NCBI GenBank assembly: GCA_049999805.1
Contig: JBNGIO010005879.1
Coordinates: 1-37,809 of the forward strand
Origin: Folioceros fuciformis
Lineage: Eukaryota > Anthocerotophyta > Anthocerotopsida > Anthocerotales
Length of the DNA stretch: 37,809 nucleotides
Direction: 5' to 3'
Every line of letters starts with the position of its first letter. The first letter of the stretch is position 1. Position numbers and translations under genes: made by a program. Below, in pieces: positions 32,167 through 37,809 of the stretch. Under the pieces are notes generated by a model that was given only the letters and a program-made list of their open reading frames with translations, searched no databases and was not told the origin of the DNA.

Positions 32167-34655
32167 TATGTCAGGAGGGGCGGGTTGCTGAGGCTTTTGA
32201 GGCTTTGCTAGTGCTGGTGGAGACAGGCTATCCGATTCCCGTATCTCTGTTCTATGCTGTCCAGAAACTATGTGCGCTCAAGAAGGATCTGGCCCTGGGT
32301 CGCCGTGTTCATGGCCTCGCAGTAAAAACGGGGTATGTGTCGGACACGATGTTGTGCAACCATATCTTGCGAATGTATGTTTCTCATGCCAAGATGGAAG
32401 AAGCGATGGATGTGTTCACCTTGGTTTCCAAACCAGATGCCTTCACTTGGTCGGCCATAATTTCTGGGCATGTCAAACACGGACAAGCTAAGCAGGCCAT
32501 ACAATTGTATTATCAGATGTGCAGGTCGAGCGTGAAGCCTGATGGCCACGTTTTTGTAGCCGCTCTACAAGCTTGTGCCAGGGGAGTAGATTTGCAAACT
32601 GGGAAGCAGGTTCATGCTGATGTGGTGGCCAGTGGGGCTAAGTCTGACTTGTTTGTCGGGAACTCCTTGGTGTATATGTATGCAAAGTGTGGCTGCTTAG
32701 ACGTGGCTCAAGGAGTGTTTGATAGCCTTACTCGAAAGGACGTTGTGACATGGAATGCCATGATAGCAGGGTACTCCCAGAAGGGCATGGGTAAGGAAGC
32801 CCTTCATCTCTACAATGCCATGAAACAAGAAGGGGCGGCTGCACCTGATTCTGTGACATTTGTGTGCCTTCTGCAGGCATGTGCAAGTCTGGGTGACCTG
32901 GCTTTGGAGAAGGGGAAGCAACTTCATGCGCAGATTCGGCAACAAGGACTTCAGGCTGATGTGGTTGTAGGTTCTAGCCTGGTCAACATGTACTCAAAGT
33001 GTGGCAGCTTAAAGGATGCTCAGGTCGTGTTTGACATACTCGGTGAAAAGAACGTAGTGACCTGGACCGCTCTGATAGCAGGATACGCTCAGCAGGGCAT
33101 GGGTTTAAAAGCCCTTGATCTTTACAATGCTATGCAAGAGGAAAGCATCGCCGCACCAGATTCTGTGACATACATCTGTCTCCTGCAGGCATGTGCAAGT
33201 GTGGGCACCCTTGCTTTAGAGACTGGAAAACAGCTGCATGCAGAGATTCAGGAGCGAAGACTTCAAGTGGACGCGAATTTAGGAAACAATTTGATTAACA
33301 TGTATGCAAAGTGTGGAAGCCTGGAGGATGCCCAGAGCATTTTTAACAGACTTGGTGAGAAGGATGTCGTGTCGTGGACTGCTCTCATAGCAGGTTACTC
33401 CCAGCAGGGCATGGGTCAGGAAGCTCTTCGTCTGCACCGTGCTATGGAACAAGAAGGCCTTGTTGCACCCGATTCTGTGACATTTGTGTGCCTCTTGCAG
33501 GCATGTGCGAGTGTGGGTTCTTCGGCTTTGGACAAGGGGAGGCAGATTCATTCGCAGATCAAAGGACGAGGGCTTCAAGGTGATGTTACTGTCGGAAACA
33601 ATTTGATAAACATGTATGCAAAGTGTGGCAGTATAGAGGATGCCCACATTGTGTTTGACGAACAAGCTCACAAAGATGTAGTGACGTGGACCACTTTGAT
33701 AGCAGGATACTCACAGCAGGGGATGGGTCAGGAAGCCCTCCATCTGTACAGTGCTATGAAAGAAGGACTCGTTGTCCCCAATTCCGTGACTTTCGTGTGC
33801 GTCCTACAAGCATGTGCAAGTTTAGCAGCTTTGCATGCGGGAAGGCAGCTTCATGCGCTGATCGTAGACCGAGGGCTTCAATCTGATCTGACTGTAGCCC
33901 GGAGTTTGATCAACATGTATGCAAAGTGCGGGAGCATGGCTGATGCGCAGAAAGTGTTCGATGCATTGCCCCAAAGGGACGTGATTGCCTGGAATGCACT
34001 TGTTGCAGGATACAGCCGACAAGGAGACACCGACGGTGTCTTCGACTTGGTGCACAGAATGAGGGAAGATGGAATACAGCCAGACGGCGTCACATTCCTA
34101 TGTGTACTAACTGTCTGCAGTCATGCGGGTCTAGTGGACACGGGACACGAGTACTTTGAGGCCATGCGCACAGACTATGGCATCACTCCTACCGTGGAGC
34201 ACTACACATGCGTCGTGGATCTATTGGGTCGTGCCGGTCAGCTTCAGGAGGCGCTAGCGGTGGTTACAACCATGCCCGTACAGCCTCCAGATGTATGGCA
34301 CGCTTTGCTTGGCGCTTGTCAAAAGTGGAGCGACGTAGAAGTGGGGCGCTATGCTTTCCAAGAGGCGGTGAAGTTGGATGAAAAAGATGCCTCGGCATAT
34401 GTGTCAATGTCGAACATATATCTCAGTGCCCAGATGTGGAAGGAGGCTCAGGAGGTGCAGGTGAAGAGAACCGAAATCGGAGCGTGGAAAGAACCTGGTA
34501 AGAGCTGGTGGACAGACATGGACGGACTCGTACATGGTTTCGTAATCGGGGACAGGACGCATCCCGAGAGCGACGATATACACGCAACATTGCAACAGCT
34601 ACTTCTTGATATTAAGACTGGAAACTATGTGCAACATGCGGACTATTCCTTGTAA
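32167..34655 (+). CDS. PLS-class PPR protein ending at E domains (paralog 3), N terminus in gap
   Basis: About 828 codons are open after the gap, starting LCQEGRVAEAFEALLVLVE, which corresponds to the VVSKLCQ region of the other two paralogs. Six P-type motifs (PDAFTWSAIISGHVKHG to DVIAWNALVAGYSRQG) alternate with L and S motifs. The end is PGKSWWTDMDGLVHGFVIGD plus a short tail ending in ADYSL; no DYW domain. The start codon is unknown. The stretch before the gap resembles the N-terminal extension of paralog 2 but lies in a different frame from the body, which the unsized gap can explain. The gene ends 158 bp from the convergent CCS1 gene. Confidence 0.85.
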
Positions 34656-34813
34656 AGCTGCAGCAGTTTTTGTGTAACAAATAACTAAGATACTCTGAAT
34701 GTGGAGACCAACCAGTTCCACACATTGGTGCGGCTTTAAGACCACCACAGGCCTGTGCTGTGTACTCATGCGCTGTGGCGCAGTGACAATTTCAACAGGC
34801 AAGAAGCCAACCA

Positions 34814-37216
34814 TCAATCTCCCCGAGTTACCAGCTCCGGTACCTGATCACACACGCTGTTCAACTGGTTTTGGAACTCTAACTTCGCACGATTGGTTTT
34901 CCCTCCAACTACAACATCGCTCCCTTCCTGAAAGGCCCACACCTACAAAAACAGGGGTACCAATGTCGCCGGTCAGCAGGCAGATTGGGTATGCGGTGTT
35001 AGTTGCGAGGAGTCAGACCACAGTAGAGGCTTCATGGGCAATGAGACCAACTTGGGAATGCGAGAAGTAGCTGATTATTGTTGTAAGCATGAGAAGTCCG
35101 AAGCCTGCATAGACAACAGGAACACCAGGATCCATCTGCAAAGCAAGACACGGGGCAATGCGTGTGGGATCAATTACGAAGGTCAACAAGTTTCAAGATA
35201 AACAAATTATGCAGCAAAACGGCAAATCAAATGGCAGACCTTCAGCTCCAGACCGGTAGTGCCAATGACGTCGTCTATCGTAATGCTGATGCCATTGACA
35301 AGGATAGGCTTGTTCGACCCAGGACGCCTGACACCTACGAATGTTCCTTCCTGATCATAAATCACTACTGACTGTAAATCACGTGCCAGAAGGGAACTGC
35401 ACCCACCAGAAAGACATAATAGAAATGGAAACTGTTACTACAAAGACCAGGAGTTGAGTGACTGAGGTCCTGGTCAGTCATGGAGATGATGGGACCCAAA
35501 CCTGAACATCCTACGTATGAAGATCTAGACGAAACCAACAGAATGCACTTACATGCCCTTCGCTTCGTCTAGCCCATCATCTCCGAGAGGGAGAAACGTC
35601 CCAAAAAGCTTCGTGTCCCCTGACCGTTGCAACTGGGCCATGACTAAGTTGAAAGGCTCTGATCCATCAACTCGAACCGTGGTGGCTGCAATCGCCCAAT
35701 CTGTCTGATAGATTGTAAGTCCCTGGTATCTTAGGGGGTTGTTCACGCTGATCACCTTTTGGAACCTTTCGTTTTCTCTAAAATCTCTGAGTGAGAGATC
35801 GGATCGGAACTGCAAAACCTGCATACCAAGAGATGGTTATACAGATTACAATGCCGCCTGATGCAGTGAATCGACGTGTACGAGAGAGACGTAGCTTACC
35901 TCCCCTGTAGGACGATACTCAATGGCAAACTTGTTCACGTGTATGTGCAGGTTCATGACTGACGAAGGCAAGGATAAAATGCCACTGGGTTGCAATGCCT
36001 CCCCTATTGACAGATCTAGACCCTGAGGGATCAAGACACTACCATGATACGCTCCTATGGCACTGACCGTAGCACCAGCCATAATGAGTAGCATTGCTAT
36101 GTGCACTCCGATGGGAGCAAACCTGCCAGCAAGACCTTTGAACGCGTACAGAGCAGGTCCCCTCACAAAAACCTGCTGGACAGAAGGGACCCAGGAGCAT
36201 GACCACGAAGCCTCCAAAAATCAAAGCAAGAGTGATGGGCGGGTAGTCACTAGTCCGCGCACCTGGTAGCCCTGTGCCATGAGCAAAGTTGCAAGATTAG
36301 ACAGGCGAGCTCTTGGTAGAGTATCCGCCACATCCATCTTCATGATGGCTTCCCCGGATGTCATGAACCTCCATCTGAGCACAAACAAGATCATGCTGTA
36401 AGTGGGCCACATCCTCTTGGCACACACTGCTGCAGCAAAATGAAAATGCGTGACACAGAGCCACAATCGGTCACAACCTAGGTCACCTGCGAGCGACTTT
36501 GACCATGGGCCATTGGCGGGTGATAGAGCAGGCAGCCAGAGACGAAGCCAACAGTGCAAGCACCGCCAGAAAGTAAGGCGCAGAGTAGATGTGATCCAGG
36601 CTCAAATTTAGCACCCATTCCCCGGTGAGAAACCCGAACGCCCGGTTATCCTCCGTATACTCCTGCAGGTAGTACTGAGCCGACTCCCCTTGCTCGATGA
36701 GCGTCCCTGCGAAATCCAGCCCAAGGCATGAAAATGAGCCAAGCGAAGGCAGTCCAGCCCAGGCCAGGCCAGAAGAAGAATGCCAATTCACTGCCACCAA
36801 CCAATGGCTGAAAGAAATCCAACGACGAAGAGCTCTCCGATAGCCAACGGAAACGAAGACAGCTGCCTCAAAACCTTCCTCCCCAGGATGACAAACCAGG
36901 GCACATGCCCTCCTGGCCCGGGAGCAGCAGGCCGCCTATCAACGCCCCTGTCCGCGAGCTCGGGGCCCGGCTCCAGCAAAGGGGGAGCAGAAACAGGAGC
37001 CCTGATAGCCGGACCCTTCCTGTTAGCCCGGGCGTGCACGATCCTAATCCTGAACGCCGGGGGGAAAAGGGTCCTGTTCCTACCGCGCCGGGAGAGCAGG
37101 ACAATGGCACACATACGGCCCACACTGGGCCTGGGCCTGGTCCTGGTTCTGTGACTGAGACTGAGGCTCAGACCGGGGCAGGCCAAGGCAGCCATGCCAG
37201 GAGCTGCTGCCATCAT
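34814..37216 (-). CDS. CCS1: Cytochrome c biogenesis protein CCS1 (ResB family), chloroplast
   Basis: Eight exons on the minus strand: 36802-37216, 36487-36706, 36263-36374, 35900-36172, 35553-35818, 35240-35396, 35052-35135 and 34814-34927. All phases agree and give 546 aa, about the length of plant CCS1. CCS1 works with CcsA in system II, bringing heme to apocytochromes f and c6 on the lumen side of the thylakoid. Seen: a transit-like N terminus; [18 protein letters not shown] (helix 1) and GTLIEQGES after it; [20 protein letters not shown] (helix 2); [27 protein letters not shown] (helix 3) with its His; a large lumenal ResB domain including [18 protein letters not shown]; the last helix [20 protein letters not shown]; and the C-terminal GGKTNRAK with a ...VPEL end. 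ATG 37216 was chosen because it begins MMAAAPG; an upstream in-frame ATG exists at 37282. Confidence 0.93.
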
Positions 37217-37359
37217 CTCTAAATCCTGCAGGAGCCCATGGGTGCTAATCAGGAGAGAACTGAAGCTCTGAACTGCATACAAAACCCAGCAGCCCCCATC
37301 ATCATCCGCAGTTGCAAAGAGGTATTATTAGGTCGCAGTAGGCCGTCCTCCGTCCACCC

Positions 37360-37379
37360 AGGCCCAGCGGGCTGGGCCT
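37360..37379. promoter_or_regulatory. Palindromic site II-like element upstream of CCS1
   Basis: AGGCCCAGC, two G, then GCTGGGCCT form a near-perfect palindrome with TGGGCC on both strands, about 145 bp before the CCS1 start. TGGGCY (site II) elements are bound by TCP factors in promoters of plant housekeeping and organelle-biogenesis genes. The role here is inferred from motif and position. Confidence 0.4.
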
Positions 37380-37809
37380 TACAAAAATCCTTATCCTGCA
37401 ATTGCAAACTTCACCTTACCGGGACAACATGGTCTCCGGTGCTGCCGGCCCTCTCTTATCTGGAGATAGAACCGGAAAGCCGAATCGCGACTGCTCCCAG
37501 TTGGGGACGTGTCGCGGTTCCACTCGCTGGCAACTGCGCACGCGTCGGCTGTCCGTGCCCCAGCATTGGCATTCCGGTTGTGAAGAAAGGAAGGCCCGAA
37601 AGGAGCGTGCGAGCGCCCGTGCGTGCGTGCTGTGTGCTGTCTTGTCCGCCCCCGCCTCCCCCTGGCTGCCCTCCAGTCGCTGCATCGCGTCCGCGCCTGC
37701 ATGCTTTGTCGCTCGCTCCTGCCGCGTTCCCGCGGCTTGCTCTGATCGCAGGGGCAATTCTTGTTCTCATTTCTTCCTCCTGCGCTTTCTTGCAGGCTCC
37801 AACTCCAAG
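37380..37809. other. GC-rich region at the right edge, no gene recognised
   Basis: GC- and CpG-rich sequence upstream of CCS1. Overlapping minus-strand open frames look Arg/Ala-rich by base composition alone. A TTTCTTGCAG near 37785-37795 could be a splice acceptor of a gene on the + strand that continues past the window; nothing further can be said. Confidence 0.35.

Noticed and set aside
27646-34655. PPR triplets as a CRISPR-like or satellite array
   Set aside because: The periodicity is explained by the ~105-codon-residue PLS triplets of coding PPR genes.
35006-35052. CCS1 reading through to a TGA at 35013-35015 after SHSQ
   Set aside because: A splice at CAA/GTTGG joins to an exon encoding [15 protein letters not shown], which matches the family C terminus.

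Overview
This is nuclear DNA from a plant, most likely a seed-free land plant (bryophyte, lycophyte or fern). Four things point there. Genes carry short GT-AG introns of about 60-260 bp. There are three large PLS-class pentatricopeptide repeat (PPR) genes. Several chloroplast or organelle proteins have transit-peptide-like N termini. A radial-spoke-type NDK/Dpy-30 gene (NME5/RSP23 family) implies flagellated cells, that is, swimming sperm. The exact lineage cannot be fixed from the sequence alone.

Left, gene-rich part (about 1.0-17.6 kb). An NME5-like gene (+, 6 exons) is followed by an early light-induced protein (+, 2 exons), a plant organic cation/carnitine transporter-type MFS protein (+, 2 exons) and a tRNA-Asn(GTT). 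Then come a PPR gene (-) and an 11-exon organellar prolyl-tRNA synthetase (-). A divergent pair of germin-like protein genes closes the block; one has a long proline-rich repeat tail.

Middle, AT-rich repeat part (about 17.6-27.5 kb). A decayed Ty1/copia element lies on the minus strand, inserted in an older degenerate repeat. Around it are several short tandem repeats, an LTR-like promoter fragment, and a decayed duplicate of the 5' end of the neighbouring PPR gene.

Right part (27.5-37.8 kb). Two tandem PPR genes (+) follow; the second is interrupted near its N terminus by a 100-N assembly gap. A complete 8-exon CCS1/ResB cytochrome c assembly gene (-) converges on them.

Most single-copy genes here serve organelles: ELIP protects thylakoids, ProRS charges tRNA for organellar translation, the PPR proteins bind organellar RNA, and CCS1 assembles cytochromes f and c6. 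I see no operon-like logic and no clearly new biochemical system. The points most worth checking are a 15-T tract that exactly replaces five codons of an otherwise intact ProRS, TAG-dominated decay of the copia element, a PPR fragment bounded by direct repeats, a 71-bp near-identical dispersed repeat, and the proline-rich germin tail.
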